From positions 1 through 30,930 of the forward strand of contig CALKYH010000132.1 of NCBI GenBank assembly GCA_938003595.1: a stretch of 30,930 bases of DNA, written 5' to 3'. Below are positions 1-7,499 of the stretch, one piece after another. Each line of letters begins with the position of its first letter. Within the stretch, counting starts at the first letter, position 1. The notes under the pieces were generated by a model, which worked only from the letters and a program-made list of their open reading frames with translations, had not been told where the DNA came from and made no database searches. This stretch comes from an uncultured bacterium. GTDB taxonomy: Bacteria; Planctomycetota; Phycisphaerae; Phycisphaerales; UBA1924. The translations under genes were made by a program, and so were the position numbers.

Positions 1-480
1 CTCGGCCTGCCGATCGCCCTGATCGCCTTCGTCGTCCTGCGCTGGTTCGCGCTGCGGGGCGGCGTGGACCTGCGCGTGGTGCAGATTTCCGGCTTCATCC
101 TCGTGCCCTTGATCGCCTGGTTCATAGCGCGGGGCGCCGTGCGCGAGGCGGAGGGCTACGCAGCGAGGGAGGGCCGCGTCGTCGACCCCGCGCCGCTGCG
201 CCCGAGCGTCCGCGAGGCTGCGCTGTGGCTGGCGATCGTGCTCGCGGCGGTCCCGCTGTACTTCTTTCCCTCCACCTTCATCCTCGCCCATGTCCTGACC
301 AACGCCGCGATCGCCGCGCTGGTGGTGTGGATCGTGCTGCGCAAGGAGCGCCGGGACATCCACAAGGTCCGGCGCGCCGAGGGGCGCTGCGAGCGGTGCG
401 GGTACTCTCTTGTGGACACGGTCTCGGGGGTGTGCCCTGAGTGCGGAGCGATCGCCGATCCTGAGCCGGAGGCCCGATGA
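1..480 (+). CDS. Multi-pass membrane protein with C-terminal zinc ribbon (5' end cut by window)
   Basis: The reading frame is open from base 1 with no stop, so the gene almost certainly begins upstream; a GTG at 64 is only the first internal candidate. The visible protein has about four hydrophobic segments: one at bases 1-60, one around the FILVPLIAWFIA stretch, and two after the ARG-rich loop (LWLAIVLAAVPLYFF and the AAIAALVVWIVL stretch). It ends in a basic helix followed by a zinc-ribbon knuckle, CERCGYSL then CPECG (two CxxC pairs), facing the cytoplasm by the positive-inside rule. Such CxxCGY...CPECG tails are common in small planctomycete membrane proteins, but I know no assigned function. 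Its stop overlaps the next start (ATGA, 477-480), so the two genes are translationally coupled. The downstream neighbour has the same architecture and may be a paralogue. Confidence 0.75.
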   Translation, partial: LGLPIALIAFVVLRWFALRGGVDLRVVQISGFILVPLIAWFIARGAVREAEGYAAREGRVVDPAPLRPSVREAALWLAIVLAAVPLYFFPSTFILAHVLTNAAIAALVVWIVLRKERRDIHKVRRAEGRCERCGYSLVDTVSGVCPECGAIADPEPEAR

Positions 481-803
481 CGACGCCACGCCCCGCCTCG
501 CCGATCTCTTCACGGATGACGCTCCGCGAGGCGCTCTGGATCATTTTCGGCCTGATGGCCCTGGGCCTCTTCGTCAAGTACGCGATCGGCTGGCGGATCA
601 CGCCGACGCAGACGCTCGTGCTGGCGGGAATCCCCATCGTTCTTCTGCCGCCGGCGATCCTGCTCGAGCTGCGCGCCCGTCGCCGCAGGCGCCGCGACAT
701 CGAAGAGATGCGCTGCGAGAAGTGCCGGTATCCGCTTCGGGATGTCCCCACCGAGATCTGCCCCGAGTGCGGCCACGACAACTCGTGGCGCAAACTCGAG
801 TGA
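477..803 (+). CDS. Small membrane protein with C-terminal zinc ribbon
   Basis: 108 residues. The ATG overlaps the stop of the preceding gene (ATGA), which decides the start; an internal ATG at 516 is the alternative. There are two hydrophobic segments, at about residues 17-38 (ALWIIFGLMALGLFVKY) and 46-64 (TLVLAGIPIVLLPPAILL). A run of arginines (RARRRRRR) marks the cytoplasmic side. A zinc-ribbon tail follows, CEKCRYPL ... CPECG, at about residues 81-101. This is the same plan as the upstream gene in shorter form, so the pair looks like a duplicated or cooperating membrane unit. The role is unknown; a zinc-dependent protein-protein contact is only an inference. The gene ends 10 bp from the convergent stop of mutL. 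Confidence 0.8.
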   Translation: MTTPRPASPISSRMTLREALWIIFGLMALGLFVKYAIGWRITPTQTLVLAGIPIVLLPPAILLELRARRRRRRDIEEMRCEKCRYPLRDVPTEICPECGHDNSWRKLE

Positions 804-813
804 AGTCGCGGCG

Positions 814-2748
814 CTAGCTCCGCCCGAACCTTCGCTCCAGATCCCGGATGCTCAGCCGGATCGCCGTCGGCCGGCCGTGCGGGCAGTTGCTCGAGCGCTC
901 CACGGCGTCGCGCAGGCGCATCAATTCCTGCAGCTCCTCGTCGCTCATGCGGTCGCCCGCCTTCACGGCGGCCTTGCAGGCCATCATGTCCAGCGCCTCG
1001 TGCAGGGCTTCCTCATCGCCGGCGCCGAAGCCCTCGCTCTCGGCGCGCTCCAGCAGGCCGGCGAGAAAATCCGCCGGGTCCACGCCGCGGTCGAAGAGGA
1101 AGGTCGGGAAGGCGTGCACCGCCACCAGCTCCGCGCCCATCGGCGCGGCGTCCACGCCCAGGCGCTCGAACACCGGCGCCAGGTCGGCCAGCTTCTCCAC
1201 CTGGCTCGCGGGCGCGGGCAGCGTGACCGGGGTCAGCAGGCGCTGGCTCTCCAGCGGGCCCTGGCTCAGGCGCGCCGAGAGCGCCTCGAACATCACCCGC
1301 TCGTGCAGCGCGTGCTGGTCCACGATCACCAGCCCGTGCTCGTCCTGCGTCACCAGGTAGGAGTTGTGCACCTGCAGGATGCGCTCCACCGGCCGGGCGT
1401 TGGGCATCAGCGCGGGGTCCATCGACGCCGGGTCGGGCGCCTGCTCGGCGGCGCGCTCGGCCTCGGCGCGCTTGTCGGCCTCCACGGCGCTGCGCAGCGC
1501 GTCGTAGTCGAACCGCGCGCCCTGCGATCGCCCCGCGCTGGAGACGCGCTCGAAGTAATCGACAAACCTTCGCGCCGTGTCCGCGGCCGTCTCGACGATC
1601 GGCGGCGCGAACCCATCCCTCGCGGGCGCCGCGGGCACGACGCCGTCGCCATACAGGCCGCTCCCGGGCGCGCTGCCGGGCCGGCTCCAGCCCTCGGCGG
1701 GGGTGAGGTCCGCCTGCTGCAGCGCATCCTTGATCGCCCGATACACCACGCGATGCACCAGCGACGAATCGCGGAAGCGGACCTCGCTCTTGGTGGGGTG
1801 GACATTCACATCCACGCCCTCCGGGGACATCTGCAGCATCAGCGCCGCGGTCGGGTAGCGCCCGGGCTCGATGAGCCCGCGGTACGCCTCGCGCACGGCG
1901 TGCTGGATGGTCTTGTCGCGGATAGGCCGGCCGTTGATGAACAGGCGCTGGGCCTTGGCCGTCGCCCGCGCGATCGTCGGCAGGCCGATCATCCCCCACA
2001 GCGCCACGCCCCGGGCGTCGTCGAACTCGTCGGCGTGGACCTCCACCATCTGCGGCGCCAGCTCGCGACCGAGCACATCGAGCAGCCGCTGGCGCGGCGT
2101 CTGGTCCGGCGGCACATCCAGAACCGCCCGCCCGTCGCACACGGCGCGGAACGCGATCGCCGGGTGCGCCATGGCCAGGTCGCGGACGATGTCCAGCGCG
2201 TTGGACTGCTCCGTCCCCGGCGTGCGCAGGAACTTCCGCCGCGCGGGCGTGTTGAAGAACAGGTTCCGCACCGTCACCGCCGTGCCGATCGGCGCGCCCT
2301 CGGGGCGCGGCTCGCCGATGGCGTCTCCCTCGGCCTGCATCACCCAGCCGCCGGCCTCGGCCCGGGCCCGCGAGCGCACCGTCACCCGCGCCACGGAGCA
2401 GATGGACGCCAGCGCCTCGCCCCGGAAGCCCATGGTCGCGATCTGGTCCAGGTCGGTCGCCGCGCGGATCTTGCTCGTGGCGTGCGGCGCCAGCATGAGC
2501 CGCGCCTGGCTGATCGGCACGCCCCCGCCGTCGTCCGTCACGCGAACCAGCTCGACGCCGCCCTGCTCCAGCTCGACCTCGATGCGCGACGCCCCCGCGT
2601 CGATCGCGTTGTCGATCAGCTCCTTCACCACGCTCGCCGGGCGCTCCACCACCTCGCCCGCGGCGATCTGGTTCACCAGCAGCGACGGCAGCACGCGGAT
2701 CTCCGCGCGATCGCCCAGCTCGGTCATGTCCGCCGCGGTCGGGGGCAT
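814..2748 (-). CDS. mutL: DNA mismatch repair endonuclease MutL
   Basis: 644 residues, a normal length for MutL. The N-terminal GHKL ATPase is intact: KELIDNAIDAG (catalytic Glu about 43, Mg-binding Asn about 47), DDGGGV, ATSK and GFRGEAL (about 108-114). The C-terminal domain carries every motif of the nicking form: DQHALHERVMFE (477-488), ACKAA (590-594), CPHGRP (622-627) and a terminal FGR (FxR). This is therefore the endonuclease-proficient MutL of bacteria that lack MutH-directed nicking. It acts after MutS finds a mismatch, cutting the daughter strand. A Pro/Ala-rich linker joins the domains. The ATG at 2748 is preferred over the internal ATG at 2727 because a TAGAAT box lies 7 nt upstream of it with no SD, suggesting a leaderless message. 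It is divergent from the HIT gene. Confidence 0.97.
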   Translation of the reverse strand: MPPTAADMTELGDRAEIRVLPSLLVNQIAAGEVVERPASVVKELIDNAIDAGASRIEVELEQGGVELVRVTDDGGGVPISQARLMLAPHATSKIRAATDLDQIATMGFRGEALASICSVARVTVRSRARAEAGGWVMQAEGDAIGEPRPEGAPIGTAVTVRNLFFNTPARRKFLRTPGTEQSNALDIVRDLAMAHPAIAFRAVCDGRAVLDVPPDQTPRQRLLDVLGRELAPQMVEVHADEFDDARGVALWGMIGLPTIARATAKAQRLFINGRPIRDKTIQHAVREAYRGLIEPGRYPTAALMLQMSPEGVDVNVHPTKSEVRFRDSSLVHRVVYRAIKDALQQADLTPAEGWSRPGSAPGSGLYGDGVVPAAPARDGFAPPIVETAADTARRFVDYFERVSSAGRSQGARFDYDALRSAVEADKRAEAERAAEQAPDPASMDPALMPNARPVERILQVHNSYLVTQDEHGLVIVDQHALHERVMFEALSARLSQGPLESQRLLTPVTLPAPASQVEKLADLAPVFERLGVDAAPMGAELVAVHAFPTFLFDRGVDPADFLAGLLERAESEGFGAGDEEALHEALDMMACKAAVKAGDRMSDEELQELMRLRDAVERSSNCPHGRPTAIRLSIRDLERRFGRS

Positions 2749-2755
2749 CGGGCCG

Positions 2756-2761
2756 ATTCTA
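2756..2761 (-). promoter_or_regulatory. -10 box (TAGAAT) of mutL, probably leaderless
   Basis: On the minus strand TAGAAT ends 7 nt before the mutL ATG, so transcription would start at or next to the start codon. No purine-rich SD lies in the 7 nt between. The region 17 nt upstream is pure G/C and gives no recognisable -35. The twin TAGAAT on the other strand serves the HIT gene. Confidence 0.55.
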
Positions 2762-2804
2762 CGGTTGCGGCGCCGGGGCCCCCGGGCCGCCCGCGCCAGG
2801 CCTT

Positions 2805-2810
2805 TAGAAT
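2805..2810 (+). promoter_or_regulatory. -10 box (TAGAAT) of the HIT gene, probably leaderless
   Basis: TAGAAT sits 6 nt before the ATG at 2817, within TTTAGAAT. The intervening GACGCC is not an SD. No -35 is seen at the expected distance. This mirrors the mutL box about 45 bp away on the other strand. Confidence 0.55.
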
Positions 2811-2816
2811 GACGCC

Positions 2817-3227
2817 ATGAGCACCATCTTCTCCAGAATCCTCAAGGGCGAGATCCCCTGCCACAAGGTCTACGAGGATGCGCAGGTCCTGGCGTTCCTG
2901 GATGTAGGCCCGCTGTCGCGCGGGCACACCCTGGTCATCCCGAAGGAAGAGGCCGCGACGCTCGACAAGCTGTCGGACGACGCCGCGGCCGCGATCGGGC
3001 GCGTCCTGCCCCGGCTGTGCCGCGCCGTGATGGCCGCGACCGGGGCGACGGCGTGCAATGTGCTCCAGAACAACGGCGCCGCGGCCCACCAGGCGGTCTT
3101 CCATGTCCACTTCCACATCATCCCCAAGCACGACGACGGCTCGGGCCTGGGCATCGGCTGGAAGGCCGGCAAGCTCGACGGCGAGGAGGGCAAGGCCCTC
3201 GCGGCGAGGATCGCAGCGGCCCTGTAG
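2817..3227 (+). CDS. HIT family protein (histidine triad nucleotide hydrolase/transferase)
   Basis: 136 residues, the size of a bacterial single-domain HIT (Hint-type) protein. It opens with the family signature TIFSRILKGEIPCHKVYED. The NNGAAAHQAVFHVHFHIIPK segment holds the histidine triad HVHFHII, whose middle histidine is the nucleophile for phosphoramidate or nucleotide hydrolysis. Family knowledge: HIT proteins hydrolyse AMP-linked compounds such as AMP-lysine or aminoacyl-AMP in the cytosol, and bacterial members are often annotated YcfF/HinT. The exact substrate cannot be read from sequence. The start is the first ATG after the TAGAAT box and no SD is present. It is divergent from mutL with a 68-bp gap. 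Confidence 0.95.
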   Translation: MSTIFSRILKGEIPCHKVYEDAQVLAFLDVGPLSRGHTLVIPKEEAATLDKLSDDAAAAIGRVLPRLCRAVMAATGATACNVLQNNGAAAHQAVFHVHFHIIPKHDDGSGLGIGWKAGKLDGEEGKALAARIAAAL

Positions 3228-3277
3228 GGCTCTGAGGGCGTCCCGGGAGGGCGACCGCGGGCGAATCTGTCCGCCGA

Positions 3278-3432
3278 CCCCTTGTAGCAGGGGCTCCCGC
3301 GCGATAGGGTGACCCATCGACGGAGCGGAGAAAGCCGCGTCTGGGGACTTGGGATTTCCCAGACACGGGCTCGCATCGTCGCCCGGGGGTGGCCGGGCAG
3401 CACTGGAGAATCCGGCCCGTGCATCGGGCCGG
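3278..3432 (+). promoter_or_regulatory. Hairpin-rich 5' leader upstream of subtilase 1
   Basis: The 233-bp gap before the first subtilase holds a string of short inverted repeats: CCCCT/AGGGG (3278-3282 with 3289-3293); GATAGGGT/ACCCATC with a bulge (3304-3320); GCGG/CCGC around AGAAAG (3325-3338); GTCTGGG/CCCAGAC (3339-3345 with 3358-3364); and a perfect CCGGCCCG/CGGGCCGG (3412-3419 with 3425-3432). The SD (CAGGAG, 3446-3451) and ATG follow. The first hairpin could also end the HIT transcript. I could not match the set to a riboswitch class I know. A structured regulatory leader is inference. Confidence 0.4.
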
Positions 3433-3460
3433 CGGTCGCTGCTTGCAGGAGCCGGTGGTC

Positions 3461-6400
3461 ATGCATCCGTTCAATCGCACGCGTCGGCGGTGGATCCGTC
3501 TGGTGGTTGCTGTGCTTGCGCTGGGTTCCGGGGCGCTCGCCGCGCCGCCGGAAGACGCCGGCGCCATCCGCGCCGACCACGCGCGCCTGCGGCGCGCCCA
3601 GCTCATGCTGACCGTCCCGACCGAGGTGCCCAACCTCGCGGGGTCGCTGCCCTACATCCAGCGGGGCCTGCGCTCGCAGGTCTGGGCGGTCAAGCCCCAC
3701 GACGGCGACTGGCGCGACGCGACCGAACTGGCCGTCACCTTCGCCCCCGGCGCGGCGCCCGCGCTCGTCGCGCTCAACCGCGTGGTCTTCGCGCTGGAGC
3801 CCGGCGCAACCGTTGACGACGCCGCGGCCCTGCTGACGACGCTCACGCCCCTGGCCGACGCTCCTCAAGCCCGCCCGGGGCGCGCCGTCTTCATCGTGGG
3901 CACCCCCACCGCCAAGGAGGCCTTCGAGCTGGCCGACCAGCTGGCGCGCGTGCCCGGCGTGCGCTTCGCGCACCCCGACGGCATCCCCGCGATCACCCTC
4001 GACGGGGCGCCGCGCGGCTCGGGCGCGGAGATCCGCGTGATGTTCGGCGGCGTCGAGGTCTCCACCGGCGGCGAGGCGGACTTCGGCGATGTAGTCCAGG
4101 GCAGCTCCCAGCTCCGGCAGTTCATCATCGTCAACGACGGCGGGTCCACGCTCACGCTGGATTCGCTCAGCGTCAGCGGCGACTTCCAGATCGACACGGG
4201 CTTCGGCTCCAGCAGCCTGCTCGCGGGCCAGACCACCTCCTTCACGCTGGCGATGAACACCGCCACGCCCGGCGGCGCCTCCGGAACGGTGTCGTTCCTG
4301 AACAACGACGGCGACGAGAATCCCTACGAGATCGACCTCGTGGGCACGGTCACGGCGGCGGCCGGGCCGGCGGAGATCAGCGTCTCGCTCAACGGCGTCG
4401 AGCTGACGCTGGCGCAGACGGTCGGCTTCGGCTCCACGCCGACAGGCGTGGGCGTGGAGCGGGTCTTCCGCGTCTCCAATGTCGGCGGCGCCCCCCTGAC
4501 GCTGGGCACGGTCACGGTCCCGCCCGGGTTCGCCGTCACGGAGCAGCCGACCTCGCCCGTGCCCGGCGGCGCCTTCACCGAATTCCGTGTGCGCATGAGC
4601 GCCTCCGTGCCCGGCATGCCCACCGGCGATCTGTCCTTCCTCACCAGCGACGCCGACGAGAACCCCTTCACCCTGCTCCTCACCGGAGAGGTGACCGACG
4701 AGGGCGCCGGCGCGCAGATGGTCGTGCTGGTGGACGGCGCGCCCCTGGCCAACGGCGGCCTGCTGTCCTTCGGCGCCGCCGAGTGGCTCATGCCCGTGCT
4801 CAAGACCATCGAGCTGAAGAACACCGGGACCGAGGAGCTGCGCCTGCTGTTCCTCACCCTGCCCCCGGGCTACTCGCTGCGCAACTTCCCGAGCGAGGTG
4901 ATCCCGCCGGATCAATCCGGCTTCCTCGACATCACCCTCGACGCCGAGACCGACGGCCCCTTCGCGGGCGAGCTCTACATCCGCACGACCGCTCAGGACA
5001 TCGGAGAGTTCACGGTCGATGTGACCGGCGTCGTGACCACGCCCCCGCCCACCGGCGGCGTGGACGACCTGGAGTTCATCCGCCAGTGGCACCTGCTCAA
5101 CACCGGCCAGCAGGGCGGAGTCCCCGGCTACGACATCCGCGTCTCGGACGCCTGGGCCCTCACCCTCGGCGAGGATGTGGTCGTCGGCATGCTCGACAGC
5201 GGCGTGCAGCTGGAGCACCCCGAGCTGCGCGATCGAATCGCCGGCGAGTTCCTCAACAACTTTGACTACCTCGAAGCGTTCTTCGGCGCCGGAGGCTCCC
5301 ACGGCACCTGCGTCGCCGGGCTCGTCGCCGCCGAAGCCAACTACTACGGCGGGCGGGGCGTGGCGCCCCGCGCCCGGCTGTTCACCTCCTCCATCTTCAA
5401 CACCTACGCCGATTCCGCGGCCGCCATGTACGCCGCACACGACGCCGGCGCCGCCATCCACACCAACTCCTGGGGCTACAGCGACCCCACCCTCCTGCCC
5501 GATGTCGTGCGCGACGCCGTGGAGGACCTCGCCGCCAACGGGCGCGATGGCAAGGGCGTCTGCTTCTTCTTCTCCGCCGGCAACGACACGCGCCCCGTCG
5601 TCTGGCGCTCCGCGATCGCCTGCCTCCCCGAGACCATCGCCGTCAGCGCCGTCACCAACAAGGGCGCCCGCAGCAACTACTCCAACTTCGGGCCATGGGT
5701 CGATGTCGCCGCGCCGAGCAGCGGCGGCAGCGTCGCTCTCTTCACCACCGATGTCACCGGCGCCTCCGGGTACAACCCCCAGCAGAGCCATATCACCGGC
5801 GACTTCTCCTTCACCTTCAGCGGCACCAGCGGCTCCACCCCGCTCGTCGCCGGAACCGCCGCGCTCATGCTCTCGGTGAACCCCGACCTCTACGCCGAGC
5901 AGGTGCGCCGCATCCTGCGGCACACCGCCCGGCGCGATCTGTCCATCGGCGACGATCGGCGGTTCGGCCCCATCACGCAGTACAGCGACTCGTTCGGCCA
6001 CGGCCTGATCGACGCCGCCGCCGCGGTGAACGCCGCCGTCGAGGCCATCGACAACGGCGGCCAGACCTGGCCCGCGCCCGCCCGGCACGCGGCCCTCAGC
6101 CGCGTCACCGGCGGCAACCTCGTCACCTGGACCAACCCCTCCGCCGAGGACCCCTCAACCGAGTACGCCGGCGCCCTGCTCGTCTCCTACGCGAATCAGA
6201 CGCTCTGGCGCCCGGAGGACGGCGTCTCGTACGAGGCGTTCGTCGGTCGGTCGCCCTCCATCGGCGTGACGGTCCACGCCCTGGGCGATCTGGACTCCTT
6301 CCAGCACGACGGCGCCACGCTCGTGCAGAAACTCACCTACGCCGTCTACACCTTCAACGCGGCGCACCGATACGGCGAGCCCGCCATCGTCGCGGCCAAC

Positions 6401-7333
6401 CCCGTCGAGCCCCATGTGGTGTTCTTCGACAACATGGAGAACGAGGACCCCGGCTGGACCTACGGCCCCATCGAGACGCCCGGCGGCGGCGGCACGATCC
6501 CCGGGAGCCTGCAGGGCGAGTGGGAGCGCGCGGCGCCGGACACCGCCTCCATCGACCTCGAGGGCTTCTTCAAGTGCGCCAGCACGGCGTGCGACCCTGC
6601 GCTGATGTGGGGCGACCCCATCCCCTACCCCGAGGCCATCGCCGGGTTCACCGCGCCCTACAGCGGCTTCAAGGTCCTCGCCACCGACGCCAGCGGCGTG
6701 TACACCCCGTCCTCCGACCATGTCGTAGTGTCGCCGATCATCGACCTGACCGACACGACCTACGGCTCCTACTCACTGTCCTTCCGCGAGCTGCTCGACA
6801 CCGAGGGTGCGCCGTTCGACTTCGCGTTCCTCCGAGTCCTCGACGCCGACACGGGCTTCATCATCCGCACCCTCCTCGACAAGCACCAGAACCTGGCGTA
6901 CGAGTGGCGCGAGCAGTGGTTCGACCTCCGCAACCAGCGAGGCCGGCGGATCCGGCTGGTCTTCAACCTCCAGTCCGACAACTTCAACCAGTTCCACGGC
7001 TGGTTCATCGACGATGTCCGCGTCGCCGCGTCCGTCTACACCCCGCCCAGCGGGAACCAGCCCCGGCGCATCATCCTCCCCGGCGTGGGGATCCCCGAGG
7101 TCGCGGCGGACGCCGGAACAGGGGGCGACCTCAACGACGACGATCTCATCGATTTCGATGATCTGACCGTCCTGCTGGATCGCTGGGGCGAGACCCGCGA
7201 GCTGACCTGGTTCTCCTTCGACGCCGACCTGGACGGCAATGGCCGGATCGGGGTGGGTGATGTCGCCGTGATGCTCGCTTTGATCGGAAATGGCGATTCT
7301 TCTCGGCCCCGGGTCGAACTGCGTGGTATGTAG
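3461..7333 (+). CDS. Secreted S8 (subtilisin-like) protease with choice-of-anchor-D repeats and C-terminal dockerin (paralogue 1)
   Basis: 1290 residues. ATG 3461 is chosen because CAGGAG lies about 10 nt upstream and a clean signal peptide follows (RTRRRW, hydrophobic core, cleavage near ALA-AP at 27/28); an in-frame ATG at 3389 would bury it. Order: propeptide-like region (28-185); three beta-sandwich repeats of the choice-of-anchor-D/HYDIN type (about 189-297, 304-411, 418-527), each with an LxNDxDENP-like strand; the S8 catalytic domain (about 543-870) with LDSGVQ (Asp579), SHGTCVAG (His614), FSAGND (Asn708) and GTSGSTPLVAG (Ser790), all intact; a MAM/immune-inhibitor-A-like jelly roll (about 985-1190, FFDNMEN...W.R); and two EF-hand dockerin repeats (about 1220-1277, DADLDGNGRIG). 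It is a likely extracellular protease anchored through its dockerin. The neighbour at 7500 is a tandem paralogue. Confidence 0.93.
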   Translation: MHPFNRTRRRWIRLVVAVLALGSGALAAPPEDAGAIRADHARLRRAQLMLTVPTEVPNLAGSLPYIQRGLRSQVWAVKPHDGDWRDATELAVTFAPGAAPALVALNRVVFALEPGATVDDAAALLTTLTPLADAPQARPGRAVFIVGTPTAKEAFELADQLARVPGVRFAHPDGIPAITLDGAPRGSGAEIRVMFGGVEVSTGGEADFGDVVQGSSQLRQFIIVNDGGSTLTLDSLSVSGDFQIDTGFGSSSLLAGQTTSFTLAMNTATPGGASGTVSFLNNDGDENPYEIDLVGTVTAAAGPAEISVSLNGVELTLAQTVGFGSTPTGVGVERVFRVSNVGGAPLTLGTVTVPPGFAVTEQPTSPVPGGAFTEFRVRMSASVPGMPTGDLSFLTSDADENPFTLLLTGEVTDEGAGAQMVVLVDGAPLANGGLLSFGAAEWLMPVLKTIELKNTGTEELRLLFLTLPPGYSLRNFPSEVIPPDQSGFLDITLDAETDGPFAGELYIRTTAQDIGEFTVDVTGVVTTPPPTGGVDDLEFIRQWHLLNTGQQGGVPGYDIRVSDAWALTLGEDVVVGMLDSGVQLEHPELRDRIAGEFLNNFDYLEAFFGAGGSHGTCVAGLVAAEANYYGGRGVAPRARLFTSSIFNTYADSAAAMYAAHDAGAAIHTNSWGYSDPTLLPDVVRDAVEDLAANGRDGKGVCFFFSAGNDTRPVVWRSAIACLPETIAVSAVTNKGARSNYSNFGPWVDVAAPSSGGSVALFTTDVTGASGYNPQQSHITGDFSFTFSGTSGSTPLVAGTAALMLSVNPDLYAEQVRRILRHTARRDLSIGDDRRFGPITQYSDSFGHGLIDAAAAVNAAVEAIDNGGQTWPAPARHAALSRVTGGNLVTWTNPSAEDPSTEYAGALLVSYANQTLWRPEDGVSYEAFVGRSPSIGVTVHALGDLDSFQHDGATLVQKLTYAVYTFNAAHRYGEPAIVAANPVEPHVVFFDNMENEDPGWTYGPIETPGGGGTIPGSLQGEWERAAPDTASIDLEGFFKCASTACDPALMWGDPIPYPEAIAGFTAPYSGFKVLATDASGVYTPSSDHVVVSPIIDLTDTTYGSYSLSFRELLDTEGAPFDFAFLRVLDADTGFIIRTLLDKHQNLAYEWREQWFDLRNQRGRRIRLVFNLQSDNFNQFHGWFIDDVRVAASVYTPPSGNQPRRIILPGVGIPEVAADAGTGGDLNDDDLIDFDDLTVLLDRWGETRELTWFSFDADLDGNGRIGVGDVAVMLALIGNGDSSRPRVELRGM

Positions 7334-7354
7334 TAGTTTGTGTGCTGGGTGGAA

Positions 7355-7398
7355 CAGCCGGTGGTCGGGGTGATTATCTTCCCGTTGACCATCGGCTG
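7355..7398 (+). promoter_or_regulatory. Long hairpin between the two subtilases (terminator or leader element)
   Basis: A 12-bp stem pairs 7355-7366 (CAGCCGGTGGTC) with 7387-7398 (GACCATCGGCTG), including one G-U pair. The 20-nt loop itself contains GGGG and CCC, which can extend the pairing. A perfect palindrome GGTCCGGACC (7411-7420) and a CCCCGG/GGGG repeat follow. No run of T closes the hairpin, so a classical intrinsic terminator is doubtful. It may fold in the 5' leader of the second subtilase, whose SD (AGGAG, 7487-7491) lies 100 nt further on. Confidence 0.4.
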
Positions 7399-7499
7399 GT
7401 GTGGCGAGCAGGTCCGGACCCCGGCGGCGGGGCCGGCGAACGGCGGCCGGATCGCGTTTCCCGGCGCTATGTGAGGCATCGATCTGAGGAGCAGGACCC

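Noticed and set aside
3278..3432. Known riboswitch (cobalamin or cyclic-di-GMP type)
   Set aside because: No match to the conserved cores I know; only the stems are evident, so it is listed as an unclassified leader.
3451..7366. Ten-base direct repeat GCCGGTGGTC at 3451-3460 and 7357-7366
   Set aside because: Short and GC-rich; the first overlaps the region before the start codon and the second lies in a hairpin stem, so chance is likely.
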